The position numbers and the translations under genes are program-made. A model generated the notes under the pieces. It was not told the DNA's origin. It searched no databases and saw only the letters and a program-made list of their open reading frames with translations. A stretch of 62,496 bases of DNA, taken from positions 1 through 62,496 of the forward strand of contig CANRTU010000022.1 of the NCBI GenBank assembly GCA_947642745.1, read 5' to 3'. This document shows, piece by piece, positions 8,147-17,570 of the stretch. Position 1 is the first letter of the stretch; each line of letters starts with the position of its first letter. This DNA is from an uncultured Eubacterium sp. GTDB taxonomy: Bacteria > Bacillota > Clostridia > Lachnospirales > Lachnospiraceae.

Positions 8147-9775
8147 ATGAAGAAATATACGGGAAAATCCGTTTATAAAGGAATTGCGATGGGGCCGTTG
8201 TCTGTTTTGAAAAAGACGGACGACCAGGTAAAACGCTCCAAAATAGAAGATCCGGAAGCTGAAATTGTCAGGGTAACCGATGCCATCGGGGCGTCAAAGG
8301 CGCAGCTTCAGAAACTGTATGACAAGGCTTTAAAAGAAGTCGGGGAAGCAAATGCGGCTATTTTTGAAGTACATCAGATGATGCTGGAAGACGACGATTA
8401 TCTGGATGCGATACATAATATGATCCGTACGGAAAATGTCAACGGGGAGTATGCGGTGGCAGTTACCGGGGACAACTTTTCTGAAATGTTTGCCAATATG
8501 GACGACGACTATATGAAGGCACGGTCGGCGGATGTAAAGGATATATCCAACCGTCTGATCCGTAACCTCAATGGCAGCGCGGATGCGGATATGGGTTCGG
8601 ATGTACCGTCTATTATTGTGGCGGATGACCTTTCACCAAGTGAAACAGTACAGATGGATAAGTCCAAAATCCTGGCTTTTGTAACGGTGCACGGGTCTAC
8701 CAATTCCCATACGGCGATACTGGCACGTATGATGAATATTCCGGCGCTGATTGGCGTTCCGATGAATCTGGATGAGCTAAGTAACGGTATGCTGGCTGTG
8801 GTGGACGGATTTAAATCCGAAGTAACCTTTGAGCCGGATGAAGCCATGCAGACTGAGACAGAAAAGCGGATTAAAGAAGAACGGGAAAAACTGGAACTGT
8901 TGCAGAATCTTAAAGGACAGGAAAACCGCACGCTGGATGGCAAGACCATTAATATTTACGCAAATATCGGTAGTGTGGGTGACGTAGGATACGTGCTGGA
9001 AAACGACGCCGGTGGTATCGGGCTGTTTCGCAGCGAGTTCTTATATCTGGGCAGGGATAATTTCCCTACAGAGGAAGAGCAGTACCAGGCATACCGTCAG
9101 GTACTCCAGAACATGGCGGGTAAAAAAGTTATCATCCGTACACTGGACCTTGGCGCAGATAAACAGGTGGATTACTTTAACCTGGGTAATGAAGAAAATC
9201 CGGCAATGGGATACCGGGCGATCCGTATCTGCCTGACCCGGACGGAAATCTTCAAAACACAGCTGCGTGCGCTGCTGCGTGCGTCAGCGTCTGGAAACCT
9301 GGCAATTATGTATCCGATGATTACTTCCGTGGACGAAGTGAAAAAGATTTATGAGATCGTGGACGAAGTACGGGCAGAACTGGATGAGGCACAGGTTGCC
9401 TACCAGATGCCGGAACAGGGAATTATGATCGAGACGCCTGCAGCTGTAATGGTCAGCGACGAGCTGGCGCAGCTGGTAGACTTTTTCAGTATCGGAACTA
9501 ACGACCTGACCCAGTATACACTGGCCATTGACCGTCAGAATGAGAAGCTGGATTCTTTTTACAATCCGCATCATAAAGCAATTCTGCGAATGATCAAGAT
9601 GGTAGTGGATTCAGCCCATGCGGCCGGCAAGTGGGCAGGCATCTGCGGCGAGCTGGGCGCTGACCTGGAACTGACGAAAGAGTTTCTCCAGATGGGCATT
9701 GATGAATTATCCGTGGCTCCGTCCATGGTATTGCGCCTGCGGCAGCGTGTACGTGAGATGAAAGTATTTGAATAA
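8147..9775 (+). CDS. ptsI: PTS enzyme I (phosphoenolpyruvate-protein phosphotransferase)
   Basis: Enzyme I autophosphorylates with phosphoenolpyruvate and donates the phosphate to HPr. The product has about 542 residues, slightly short of the usual 570. It shows the N-terminal helical domain, the active-site His near residue 188 in GSTNSHTAILAR, and the C-terminal TIM barrel with GLFRSEFLYLGR, NPAMGYRAIRICLTR, FSIGTNDLTQYTLAIDR and the catalytic Cys in GICGELGAD. The start at 8147 is preferred to upstream ATGs because GGAGAG sits 7 bases before it and MKKYTGKSVYKGIAMGP matches family N-termini. Confidence 0.95.
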   Translation: MKKYTGKSVYKGIAMGPLSVLKKTDDQVKRSKIEDPEAEIVRVTDAIGASKAQLQKLYDKALKEVGEANAAIFEVHQMMLEDDDYLDAIHNMIRTENVNGEYAVAVTGDNFSEMFANMDDDYMKARSADVKDISNRLIRNLNGSADADMGSDVPSIIVADDLSPSETVQMDKSKILAFVTVHGSTNSHTAILARMMNIPALIGVPMNLDELSNGMLAVVDGFKSEVTFEPDEAMQTETEKRIKEEREKLELLQNLKGQENRTLDGKTINIYANIGSVGDVGYVLENDAGGIGLFRSEFLYLGRDNFPTEEEQYQAYRQVLQNMAGKKVIIRTLDLGADKQVDYFNLGNEENPAMGYRAIRICLTRTEIFKTQLRALLRASASGNLAIMYPMITSVDEVKKIYEIVDEVRAELDEAQVAYQMPEQGIMIETPAAVMVSDELAQLVDFFSIGTNDLTQYTLAIDRQNEKLDSFYNPHHKAILRMIKMVVDSAHAAGKWAGICGELGADLELTKEFLQMGIDELSVAPSMVLRLRQRVREMKVFE

Positions 9776-9808
9776 TATTCTGGTTAATATCGGGCAACAT
9801 ATAAATGG

Positions 9809-9840
9809 GCATACCGGACAGTATATCCGGTGTGCTTATT
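9809..9840 (+). terminator. Rho-independent terminator after ptsI
   Basis: A 10-bp stem (9809-9818 with 9826-9835, one G-T pair) is followed by TTATTTTA. It closes the ptsH-HAD-ptsI unit. A family A repeat begins immediately after and overlaps its T-run. Confidence 0.7.
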
Positions 9841-9927
9841 TTACTCTATAGGAAAGATCGTTCTATAGAGTAAAACCTTCCGGGAGGACCGCCATGCGGC
9901 GGAGCGGCGAAGCCGGATACTTTTTTA
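9838..9927. repeat. Dispersed structured repeat, family A, copy 1 (shortened)
   Basis: A 13-bp perfect inverted repeat (9839-9851 with 9863-9875) is followed by CCTTCCGGGAGGACC, a GC-rich GCGGCGGAG block and an AAGCCGGATACTTTTTT end. Longer relatives occur at 36341-36507 and 57321-57451. This copy lacks the middle of the GC-rich hairpin. It lies in the 5' leader of the AEC transporter gene, 20 bases from its start codon. Confidence 0.8.
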
Positions 9928-9946
9928 AATTTACGAGGATAATTAT

Positions 9947-10858
9947 ATGGCGGTTTTAACAATATTTTTTCAGATGCTGGCATTGCTGCTGCTGATTTTT
10001 GCCGGCTGGTATATGACGAAAAAAGGAATGATGGACGGACATACCAATGAACGGATGTCGCAGATGATTGTGCGGGTATTTAATCCTATGCTGATTGTTG
10101 CCAGTGCGGCGGATTCTGCCGGACAGATTTCCCTGTATACAATGGCGCTGGTGGGGGCGATTGCCTGCGGAATGTTTGCCATACTCATTTTCGCAGGTAT
10201 GATATTCAGTCCGTTATTCCAGAAAGAGCGGCGGCAGCGCAGTATTTATCAGCTGATGTTTGTCTTTTCTAATCTGGGCTTTATCGGTATCCCGGTGGTT
10301 TCCAGTATTCTTGGACCGGAATATGTGATTTATGTGACAGAATTTGTACTGGTCTACAACCTGGTATTTTATACTTATGGGATGACCCTGATGGAAGGGA
10401 AGCTGTCGTTATCCGCATTAAAAGGAATGTTAAATCCCGGTACAGTTTTTAGTTTTATTGCGCTGCTGATCATTATATACGGAATCCATGTGCCTGATTT
10501 TATAAAAACGGCGGTCACATATCTGGGAAATGTAACTTCACCGATGGCGCTGGTGGCGGTGGGATTTTCGCTGGCAAATTCCAGACTGAAATCTATCTTT
10601 GGCCAGCCGGGGCTGTATGTTTTTTCAGCGCTCAAGCTGCTGGCGCTGCCACTGGCCATGCTGCCTCTGCTAAAGATTGTGACGGCGGATGAGGAACTGA
10701 TACGGGTATGTATGGTAATGTTCGGTATGCCGGTAGGCAATATGCCGTTAATTATGGCCACGCAGAAGGGGATTGACAGTTCTGTATGCAGCGCTGTCAT
10801 AATTCTGACCACTGTTCTTTGTGTATTTACGGTGCCGGTGCTGCTTGCGGTGGTATAA
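9947..10858 (+). CDS. AEC-family permease (auxin efflux carrier type)
   Basis: Integral membrane protein of 303 residues with about ten hydrophobic helices, matching the bacterial AEC family (malate, malonate or other organic-acid carriers). Conserved features include NPMLIVAS in the first third, FSNLGFIGIPVV, and the C-terminal GMPVGNMPLIMATQKG, resembling the discontinuous-helix motifs of bile-acid/auxin-carrier superfamily folds. GAGG precedes the ATG. A family A repeat occupies the leader, so the gene may have its own weak promoter or depend on read-through. The substrate is unknown. Confidence 0.85.
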   Translation: MAVLTIFFQMLALLLLIFAGWYMTKKGMMDGHTNERMSQMIVRVFNPMLIVASAADSAGQISLYTMALVGAIACGMFAILIFAGMIFSPLFQKERRQRSIYQLMFVFSNLGFIGIPVVSSILGPEYVIYVTEFVLVYNLVFYTYGMTLMEGKLSLSALKGMLNPGTVFSFIALLIIIYGIHVPDFIKTAVTYLGNVTSPMALVAVGFSLANSRLKSIFGQPGLYVFSALKLLALPLAMLPLLKIVTADEELIRVCMVMFGMPVGNMPLIMATQKGIDSSVCSAVIILTTVLCVFTVPVLLAVV

Positions 10859-11057
10859 TATCAATACAGACGATTGCGTATGGCAGAAATAAAATCTATA
10901 TGTAATACGGTTCCTGGCGTAAAACATCATGAAAGGCCCGCAGGCGGGAAAATGAGCAGAAACGCCCGTCTGGAAGCTGTGAATCGTAGTATACGTTCCG
11001 GGGATATTCAGAAAAGTGCATTTAGAGGTAGAAAGAAAAAAGGGAATAGGTTATAAT

Positions 11058-11849
11058 ATGAATATAGTCTTAACAATAGCTGGAAGTGACTGCAGTGGCG
11101 GAGCAGGCATTCAGGCGGATATTAAAACAATAATGGCCCATGGCGCTTATGCCATGAGCGTGGTGACAGCGCTTACGGCCCAGAATACACTGGGTATTTC
11201 TGGAATAATGGAAGTGGATGCGGAATTTATCCGCAGTCAGCTGGAAGCGGTTTTTTCTGATCTGCCGCCCCGGGCGGTTAAAATCGGAATGATCTGCAGC
11301 GAGCAGGCAGTTTCGGTTATCAGCAGCGTATTACGGGCGTATCACGCCACAAATATTGTTATAGATACAGTTATGGATTCTACCAGCGGCACCAGGTTTA
11401 TGGACCGGGGGACACTGCGGCGGGCAAAAGAGGAGCTTTATCCGCTGGCCACACTTCTTACGCCGAATATTCCGGAGGCGGAGGCGTTATCCGGTATACC
11501 GGTAAGGGATGATGCTTCCATGGTCCGCGCCGCCCAGATTATTTCCCAGCATTTTGGCTGTGCGGTATTGTGTAAAGGCGGACATCAGAAAGCGTCCGCC
11601 AATGATCTGCTACATGGCCATGGGCAGTGCCGCTGGTTTACGGAGAAGCGTATCAGCAATCCGGATACCCATGGAACAGGCTGCACCCTCTCTTCCGCCA
11701 TCGCCTGTCGTCTGGCGGAGGGAATGGAACTGGCAGACGCCGTATATCACGCAAAAAGATATCTGACTGGTATTTTACAGGATGAATTTCATCTGGGCCG
11801 GGGCAGCGGGCCGCTGAATCATGGAGCCCTGCTTCATATGAATGTTTAG
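11058..11849 (+). CDS. thiD: Hydroxymethylpyrimidine (phosphate) kinase
   Basis: Ribokinase-fold enzyme that phosphorylates HMP and HMP-phosphate in thiamine synthesis or salvage. The product is 263 residues. MNIVLTIAGSDCSGGAGIQAD is the diagnostic N-terminus, VTALTAQNTLGI and VKIGMICS follow, and DTHGTGCTLSSAIA is the anion-hole motif with the catalytic Asp replaced by the usual ThiD Cys context. Some homologues also act on pyridoxal. The start at 11058 removes a non-conserved extension. There is no TPP riboswitch upstream and no other thiamine gene in the window, so a salvage role is plausible. Confidence 0.9.
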   Translation: MNIVLTIAGSDCSGGAGIQADIKTIMAHGAYAMSVVTALTAQNTLGISGIMEVDAEFIRSQLEAVFSDLPPRAVKIGMICSEQAVSVISSVLRAYHATNIVIDTVMDSTSGTRFMDRGTLRRAKEELYPLATLLTPNIPEAEALSGIPVRDDASMVRAAQIISQHFGCAVLCKGGHQKASANDLLHGHGQCRWFTEKRISNPDTHGTGCTLSSAIACRLAEGMELADAVYHAKRYLTGILQDEFHLGRGSGPLNHGALLHMNV

Positions 11850-11935
11850 TGCTGCGGATACAGACCGGAAAGCTTATTGTTGAAACATAGTTTACTAAAT
11901 GGATACTTATATCTTGTGAAGGAGAGGAAGGAAAA

Positions 11936-13354
11936 ATGACAAAAACAAAGATTATCTGTACACTGGGACCGTCTACTGACAAACCGGGTATTCTGGAAAA
12001 ACTGGTACAGGAAGGCATGAATGTGGCCAGGTTTAATTTTTCCCACGGGAACTATGAGGAACATAAGCGGCGTCTGGGAGAGTTAAAGGCGGCCAGGGAA
12101 AAATACAGCCAGCCGGTGGCGGCGCTTTTGGATACCAAAGGGCCTGAAATCCGGGTAAAGACTTTTACGGATGGAAAAACAGAATTGAAAAAAGGCCAGC
12201 AGTTCCGTCTGTGTATTGATGATGTGGAAGGAAATGAGAACCAGGTATCCATTACCTGCAAAGAGCTTCATCAGGATGTTTCTGCGGGTACAAAGATTCT
12301 GCTGGACGACGGGCTGATTGAAATGCAGGTGGAAGCTGTGGAAGGCACGGATATTGTCTGTCGTGTGATTAATGGCGGAACCGTATCCAACAATAAGGGC
12401 GTCAACGTGCCGGGTGTCTGCCTTTCACTGCCGTATTTAAGTGAAAAAGATAAACAGGATATATTATTTGGTATTGAGCAGGATTTTGATTTTGTTGCGG
12501 CTTCCTTCGTAAGACGTGTGGACGATGTGCGCCAGATTCGTCAGCTTTTAAAAGAAAACGGCGGTTCCCGGATAGAAATTATAGCAAAAATTGAAAACGG
12601 GGAAGGCGTGGACAATATTGATGAGATTATAGAAGCTTCCGATGGTATTATGGTGGCCAGGGGAGATATGGGTGTGGAAATTCCGGGAGAGGAAGTGCCG
12701 GTCATCCAGAAAATGATTATTAAAAAAGTATACGAAGCAGGCAAAAAAGTAATTACCGCCACACAGATGCTGGATTCCATGATGAAAAATCCAAGACCTA
12801 CCAGAGCGGAGACTACCGATGTGGCAAATGCCATTTATGATGGAACGACAGCTATTATGCTATCCGGAGAAACAGCGGCGGGCAGCTATCCGGTAGAGGC
12901 GCTGCAGACGATGGTGCGCATTGCGGCATGTGCGGAAGCGGATATTGATTACCGTAAGCGTTTCTTTAATTATAACCGTTCCGTAAATCCAAATGTAACA
13001 GATGCGATCTGTCACGCCACCTGCACTACAGCCCACGACCTGGGAGCCAGCGCCATTGTAACGGTTACAAAGTCTGGTCTGTCTGCCAGAATGATTTCCA
13101 GATATCGTCCGGTCTGTCAGATTGTAGGCGGTACAACAGATGAAAAGGTGTGCCGGCAGCTGAATATGGCCTGGGCAGTCCGTCCGTTTCTGATTAAAGA
13201 AGAAAAGGATGTCTTTGATCTGTTCGACTCCGCAGTACGCACGGCAAAAGCCGCAGGCCGGTTAAAAGCCGGAGAGCTGGTCGTAATTACAGCAGGTGTA
13301 CCGCTGGGTGTGGCCGGAAATACAAACATGATTAAAGTAGAAGCAGTGGAATAA
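11936..13354 (+). CDS. pyk: Pyruvate kinase
   Basis: Converts phosphoenolpyruvate and ADP to pyruvate and ATP, the last step of glycolysis. The 472-residue protein starts TKTKIICTLGPSTD and has NFSHGNYEEH, LDTKGPEIR, the substrate loop IIAKIENGEGVDNIDEI, and MVARGDMGVEIP. It ends after the C-terminal allosteric domain and lacks the extra phosphohistidine-like domain found in Bacillus enzymes. GGAGAGGAAGG precedes the start. Being near ptsI, which uses the same phosphoenolpyruvate, is of interest but not evidence of co-regulation. Confidence 0.96.
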   Translation: MTKTKIICTLGPSTDKPGILEKLVQEGMNVARFNFSHGNYEEHKRRLGELKAAREKYSQPVAALLDTKGPEIRVKTFTDGKTELKKGQQFRLCIDDVEGNENQVSITCKELHQDVSAGTKILLDDGLIEMQVEAVEGTDIVCRVINGGTVSNNKGVNVPGVCLSLPYLSEKDKQDILFGIEQDFDFVAASFVRRVDDVRQIRQLLKENGGSRIEIIAKIENGEGVDNIDEIIEASDGIMVARGDMGVEIPGEEVPVIQKMIIKKVYEAGKKVITATQMLDSMMKNPRPTRAETTDVANAIYDGTTAIMLSGETAAGSYPVEALQTMVRIAACAEADIDYRKRFFNYNRSVNPNVTDAICHATCTTAHDLGASAIVTVTKSGLSARMISRYRPVCQIVGGTTDEKVCRQLNMAWAVRPFLIKEEKDVFDLFDSAVRTAKAAGRLKAGELVVITAGVPLGVAGNTNMIKVEAVE

Positions 13355-13421
13355 TATATTTTACAGGAAAAAGCGGGCGCCTTGCATCCGGTCAGCGGAA
13401 TGTTTTTACCTGTATCATTAT

Positions 13422-13449
13422 CACCGTCTCATATGTTCTGCATACAATA
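13422..13449 (+). promoter_or_regulatory. Candidate sigma-K/sigma-E type promoter for dpaA
   Basis: CACC (13422-13425) and CATACAATA (13441-13449) are separated by 15 bases. This fits the Bacillus sigma-K pattern (AC, then CATAnnnTA), and the -10 also matches sigma-E. In Bacillus the orthologous spoVF operon is transcribed by sigma-K in the mother cell. The element lies 18 bases before the dpaA start. Confidence 0.55.
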
Positions 13450-13467
13450 AACTGGAGGTGCAGATAT

Positions 13468-14244
13468 ATGGGACGGTTTCTTATTTTGGGAAAGGAAGAA
13501 CGCCAGAAGTATTTATTCCAAATGCTGTGTGACCGGGGACAGACCGTGACTTACTGTGATTCCTGGCTGGACGGAGGGTATGACGCCATACTGCTTCCGG
13601 TGGCAAAAACAGCGGAATATTTTAAACAGATCGCAGACCGGCTGCAGGCAGGGGAATATGTGTTTGGCTGCAATTTTCCGGCAGAACTGGCGGAGTACAA
13701 ACGGAAACAGGGAATTTTTCTCATTGATTATATGAAAGAAGAAGGAGCGGCATATGAAAACGCAGTGGCCACTGCGGAAGGAGCGGTGGTGGAAGCGGTA
13801 CTGGCAGGAAAAGAGGTGCTTTTTGGACAGAGGGCGCTGGTCATGGGATATGGCAGGTGCGGACAGATACTTGCACGCCGCCTGCAGGGGCTGGGCGTAA
13901 ATGTGGCTGTATATGAAAAGGATCAGGAAAAACAGGGGATGGCGCTGGCCTGTGGATGTGCGTCCCATCAGGGAGACTGGCATTCCTATGCCTATGTATT
14001 TAATACGATACCAGAACGGGTGCTGGATGCCGGACGACTGTCCGCCATGCGCCGTGATGTGGTCATTATTGATCTGGCGTCCAGACCCGGAGGGCTGGAC
14101 TATGGCTATTGTCAGCAGAATAACCTGAATGCGAAGCTCTGCGGCGGCCTGCCGGCCAGATATGCGCCAAAATCAGCCGCAGAACTGTTAATGAAAATTA
14201 TTGAAGCCAATCTGAAAGAGGTGATGTCCTATGTCGCAGGATAA
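13468..14244 (+). CDS. dpaA: Dipicolinate synthase subunit A
   Basis: With DpaB it oxidises the lysine-pathway intermediate hydroxy-tetrahydrodipicolinate to dipicolinate, the major small molecule of the spore core; it acts in the mother cell. The 258-residue protein has an N-terminal domain and a Rossmann NAD(P) domain starting at LVMGYGRCGQILARRLQGLG, followed by FNTIPERVL and VVIIDLASRPGGLD, all typical of SpoVFA. GGAGGTG precedes the ATG. It overlaps dpaB by 14 bases, consistent with one heteromeric enzyme made from a coupled transcript. Confidence 0.94.
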   Translation: MGRFLILGKEERQKYLFQMLCDRGQTVTYCDSWLDGGYDAILLPVAKTAEYFKQIADRLQAGEYVFGCNFPAELAEYKRKQGIFLIDYMKEEGAAYENAVATAEGAVVEAVLAGKEVLFGQRALVMGYGRCGQILARRLQGLGVNVAVYEKDQEKQGMALACGCASHQGDWHSYAYVFNTIPERVLDAGRLSAMRRDVVIIDLASRPGGLDYGYCQQNNLNAKLCGGLPARYAPKSAAELLMKIIEANLKEVMSYVAG

Positions 14245-14827
14245 ACAGTTAACCGTCGGTCTCGCCATTACGGGATCTTTTTGTACGTTCGCAAAAATAA
14301 GGGAAGTGGCTGCCAGTCTGAAAAATGACAACATCCGTGTTATTCCCATATATTCTTTCCGGGTGCAGGATACAGACACACGCTTTGGTACAGCAGAGGA
14401 ATTTCGCAGGGATATGGAGACGGTTACCGGAGAGAAGGGAATCTTTACCATTCCCCAGGCGGAGCCCATCGGTCCTTCCGGCTGTCTGGATGCGCTGATT
14501 ATTGCGCCCTGTACCGGAAACACACTGGCAAAGCTGAATGCGGGCATTACGGACTCACCGGTGCTGATGGCCGCAAAAGCGCATTTGAGAAATGAAAAGC
14601 CGCTGATTCTTTCGATTTCTACCAATGACGCTCTGGGGATGAATTTTAAAAATATTGGAATGCTCATGAATATGAAACACATTTATTTTGTGCCTTTCGG
14701 GCAGGATGATTATAAGAAAAAGAAAAATTCCATGATCGCGCATACGCATCTGGTGGGTAAGACGCTGGAAGAAGCGCTCAGGGGACGTCAGATCCAGCCG
14801 GTTATTATGGGGTACCAGGATGTGTAA
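14231..14827 (+). CDS. dpaB: Dipicolinate synthase subunit B (flavoprotein-like)
   Basis: Second subunit of dipicolinate synthase, 198 residues, with a flavoprotein (HFCD)-like fold. Visible features are VGLAITGSFCTFAKI at the N-terminus, PLGLSNN-type region replaced here by AEPIGPSGCLDALIIAPCTGNTLAKLNAGITD and the C-terminal KHIYFVPFGQDDYKKKKNS, characteristic of SpoVFB. It is translationally coupled to dpaA. Its substrate comes from DapA, encoded at 57.7 kb. Confidence 0.93.
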   Translation: MSQDKQLTVGLAITGSFCTFAKIREVAASLKNDNIRVIPIYSFRVQDTDTRFGTAEEFRRDMETVTGEKGIFTIPQAEPIGPSGCLDALIIAPCTGNTLAKLNAGITDSPVLMAAKAHLRNEKPLILSISTNDALGMNFKNIGMLMNMKHIYFVPFGQDDYKKKKNSMIAHTHLVGKTLEEALRGRQIQPVIMGYQDV

Positions 14828-14929
14828 TATACACAGGGGAATCCCCGGCCGGTAAGGGAACGGTCTGTCCGGATCAGTGAAAGGGGATTTGTTTTAAATA
14901 TTTTTTAGTGGGAAGGTATTTGTAAAAGC

Positions 14930-14958
14930 GGGGCACGCCAGCGTGCCCCGGATCTTTT
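14930..14958. terminator. Terminator hairpin between dpaB and asnB
   Basis: GGGGCACGC (14930-14938) and GCGTGCCCC (14941-14949) form a stem, preceded by AAAA and followed by ATCTTTTAT. It lies between convergent genes and probably serves both. Confidence 0.75.
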
Positions 14959-14983
14959 ATACGGCTGCCGGACAAAAGCTGGG

Positions 14984-16837
14984 TCAGATCTGTATCCGCA
15001 CGTTGTATTTTCTTAGAAAATATTCTGTCTGCAGCAGCCAGGCGATCATCTGGGGACCGGCCATTAACTGTCCATACCAGGGAGCGCCGTAGTCTTTTGG
15101 ACTTTCCAGAAATCTGGTGACTGCCGCCAGATCCAGCAGGGGCAGCAGCGGACAGTCCGGCTGCGCCAGTTTTTCTTTCAGGCGGGTGGTCAGCAGCTGC
15201 TCATAGAAGGGGTCGTAAGTTTTCGGATAGGGGCTTTTTTTGCGGAACAGGATGGTATCCGGCAGCAGTGTGCGTGCCGCCTGGCGCAGTACATTTTTTA
15301 CAACGCCGTCCCTGGCTTTCATTTCCCAGGGAATGTTAAATACATAGTCCACAAGCGCCCTGTCCGCAAAGGGTACCCGTGCTTCCAGGCCGGAGTGCAT
15401 ACTGGTGCGGTCCATGCGGTTGAGCAGTGTCTGCATGAAAAAGCGGATATTTAAATAACTGATCCTGCGCCGGTTTGCTTCGGTGTCGGTTTCCCCGGGC
15501 AGAATGGAAATTTCGCTGATGGCTGAGTCGTAAGCCTTAGCCACATAGGCGTCCATATCCAGCGTATGTAACAGCTCTTTGTTTAACAGCTGTTTGCGTG
15601 GGGACAGATCCGGTGTCCAGGGGAAGGTGCCGCAGTTAAGGAATGTATCTTTGTGAAACCAGGGATATCCGCCAAAAACTTCGTCGGCGCATTCTCCGGT
15701 CAGTACTACTTTATGGTTTCTGGCGACTTCACCGCAGAAGTAGAGCAGGGAAGAATCCACATCCGCCATACACGGCAGGTCGTGGGCATCTACAGAGGCG
15801 CAGAGCATATCTGCCTGCGTCCGGTTGTCACATTCCAGGTAGTGGTGGTCTGCGTGCAGGAAAGATACCATCTGATCCACATATGGACGGTCCATGGACG
15901 GCTGGAAACTGCTGGCTTTGAAATATTTATCATTATCAGTAAAGTCAAAGGAATAAGTGGTCAGCCGGCTGCCCTGTTTTTTCAGTTCTTCTGCGCACAC
16001 GGCGGAAACCAGGCTGGAATCCACGCCGCCGGAGAGAAAGGTACAGATGGGTACATCAGAGATCATCTGGCGTTTTATGGCATCTGTAATGAGAAAACGG
16101 GTTTTTTCCAGTGTCTCTTCGTAGGAATCTTCGTGGGTATGGCTCGTAAGCTGATAATATGTATGTTCCCTGAATCCCTGCTGGCTGCAGGTTAAGGAGG
16201 TGCCCGGTTTTAGTTCCCGTATGCCGGATAAGATACCGCTTCCCGGTATTCTGGCCGGACCAAGTCCGAACAGTTCGTTCAGGCCATCGGTATCCAGGGC
16301 CGCTGTAATGTCTGGAAAGCAGAACAGGCCTTTGATTTCGGAAGAGAAAATGATGGTTCCGTTAACAATAGTGTAAAATAACGGTTTTACGCCAAAACTG
16401 TCCCGGTACAGGGTCAGTATTTTGTGCTGTTCATCGTAGATCGCAAAGGCAAAAATGCCGTCCAGCTGCCGGATAAATTCCGGACCAAATGTCAGATAGG
16501 AGAGCAGTATGACTTCCGTATCTGAGGAAGTACAGGGAATTACGTCATGCTGGAAGAGTTCCCTTCGCAGTTTCTTCAGATTGTAGATTTCACCATTGTA
16601 TACAATATGGTACAGACTGCCGCCAAGGGAACGGGTCATGGGCTGGCGGCCGTTTTTCAGGTCGATAATGGAGAGTCTGGTGTGGGACAGCCCGCACCGG
16701 GGCGTCAGCAGAATTCCGGATTCATCCGGCCCCCGGTGGGTCTGCGCCTGCCCCATCTGTTGTAAGATATGTTCAAATTCGCTGCCACGTGACGAAAAGT
16801 CTGCGGAGGAATCATAAAAACCTGCGATACTGCACAT
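14984..16837 (-). CDS. asnB: Asparagine synthetase B, glutamine-hydrolysing
   Basis: ATP-dependent amidation of aspartate using ammonia from glutamine. The 617-residue protein begins MCSIAGF with the N-terminal nucleophile Cys2, has a class II glutaminase domain (about 1-200, with HRGPDESG and YNGEIYN), and a synthetase domain with the pyrophosphatase loop FLSGGVDSSL. GECADEVFGGYPW and LEARVPFADRALVDY are also typical. Upstream bases give a modest AGG ribosome binding site. A second, unrelated asparagine synthetase (asnA) is encoded at 59.9 kb. Confidence 0.93.
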   Translation of the reverse strand: MCSIAGFYDSSADFSSRGSEFEHILQQMGQAQTHRGPDESGILLTPRCGLSHTRLSIIDLKNGRQPMTRSLGGSLYHIVYNGEIYNLKKLRRELFQHDVIPCTSSDTEVILLSYLTFGPEFIRQLDGIFAFAIYDEQHKILTLYRDSFGVKPLFYTIVNGTIIFSSEIKGLFCFPDITAALDTDGLNELFGLGPARIPGSGILSGIRELKPGTSLTCSQQGFREHTYYQLTSHTHEDSYEETLEKTRFLITDAIKRQMISDVPICTFLSGGVDSSLVSAVCAEELKKQGSRLTTYSFDFTDNDKYFKASSFQPSMDRPYVDQMVSFLHADHHYLECDNRTQADMLCASVDAHDLPCMADVDSSLLYFCGEVARNHKVVLTGECADEVFGGYPWFHKDTFLNCGTFPWTPDLSPRKQLLNKELLHTLDMDAYVAKAYDSAISEISILPGETDTEANRRRISYLNIRFFMQTLLNRMDRTSMHSGLEARVPFADRALVDYVFNIPWEMKARDGVVKNVLRQAARTLLPDTILFRKKSPYPKTYDPFYEQLLTTRLKEKLAQPDCPLLPLLDLAAVTRFLESPKDYGAPWYGQLMAGPQMIAWLLQTEYFLRKYNVRIQI

Positions 16838-17189
16838 AGAATACCTGTAAATTTATTTGTTGGTTTCATTGTATGATGGGGCTGGCAGAAATATGCGGAA
16901 GTTTTACAAAAATCATAAAAACGCTCCGGTGCGCAGCCGGAAATAACAGCATATTTTTCTTTGTGTGCGGTTACAGCAGGCGCCGCCGTGACTGAAAGCA
17001 GCCGTTGCGGCGGCGTTGCATCGTTTGTACCATCCGGACATCTGTCTGTTATATACGTGTCTGTCTGCTGTCAGTCCTATGCGCCAGTCCGGCAGCGGCA
17101 CAGAATACAGGGATAGAAAGGTTTTCCATATTAGTTTGCGGCGCTGTCCGTTCTGGAAAATGAACGGAGGCATGTGACTGACAGCATTT
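16838..17189. other. Intergenic region without recognisable gene
   Basis: About 350 bases between asnB and the DtxR-type gene. Contains a GCCGCCGTGACTG... / ...GCGGCGGCG GC-rich dyad near 16982-17014 and several CTGTCTG repeats. A 112-codon open frame on the minus strand overlaps the regulator gene and has no family features, so it is not called. Confidence 0.45.
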
Positions 17190-17570
17190 TTACTTATCCT
17201 GATTGTCGTGCTGATGAACATAGTTTTTGATTGCCGCAAAGCTTTCCGCACTGATGCAGTGTTCCATTTTGCAGGCGTCCGCAGTAGCTGTTTTTTCGTT
17301 CACTCCCAGCCTTTGCAGCCAGGCAGAGAGAAATTCGTGCCGTTCGTAGATTCTGGAGGCGATTTCGTTTCCGGAATCAGTCAGATAAATAAATCCGGCG
17401 GATGTGACGGTAATGTAACCGTTTTCCCGCAGATTTTTCATTGCGACACTGACACTGGACTTTTTAAAACCAAGCTCATTGGCGATGTCCACAGAGCGGA
17501 CCACTGGAAGAGTACGGCTCAGAATCAGTATGGTTTCCAGATAGTTTTCAGCAGATTCATGTATAAGCAT
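17190..17570 (-). CDS. DtxR/MntR-family metal-dependent regulator (short form)
   Basis: A 126-residue protein with an N-terminal winged helix (SAENYLETILIL, then VRSVDIANELGFKKSSVSVAMKNL) and the start of the helical dimerisation domain. Likely metal ligands are Glu/His residues in ESAENYLE, RHEFLSAWL and CKMEHCISAE, matching MntR-type positions. It lacks the SH3-like third domain and is shorter than MntR of Bacillus (142), so it is near the minimum for the family. GAGGG precedes the ATG. No metal transporter lies beside it, so targets are unknown. Confidence 0.87.
   Translation of the reverse strand: MLIHESAENYLETILILSRTLPVVRSVDIANELGFKKSSVSVAMKNLRENGYITVTSAGFIYLTDSGNEIASRIYERHEFLSAWLQRLGVNEKTATADACKMEHCISAESFAAIKNYVHQHDNQDK

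Noticed and set aside
10859..11057. TPP riboswitch upstream of thiD
   Set aside because: The conserved CTGAGA and ACCTGA elements are absent.
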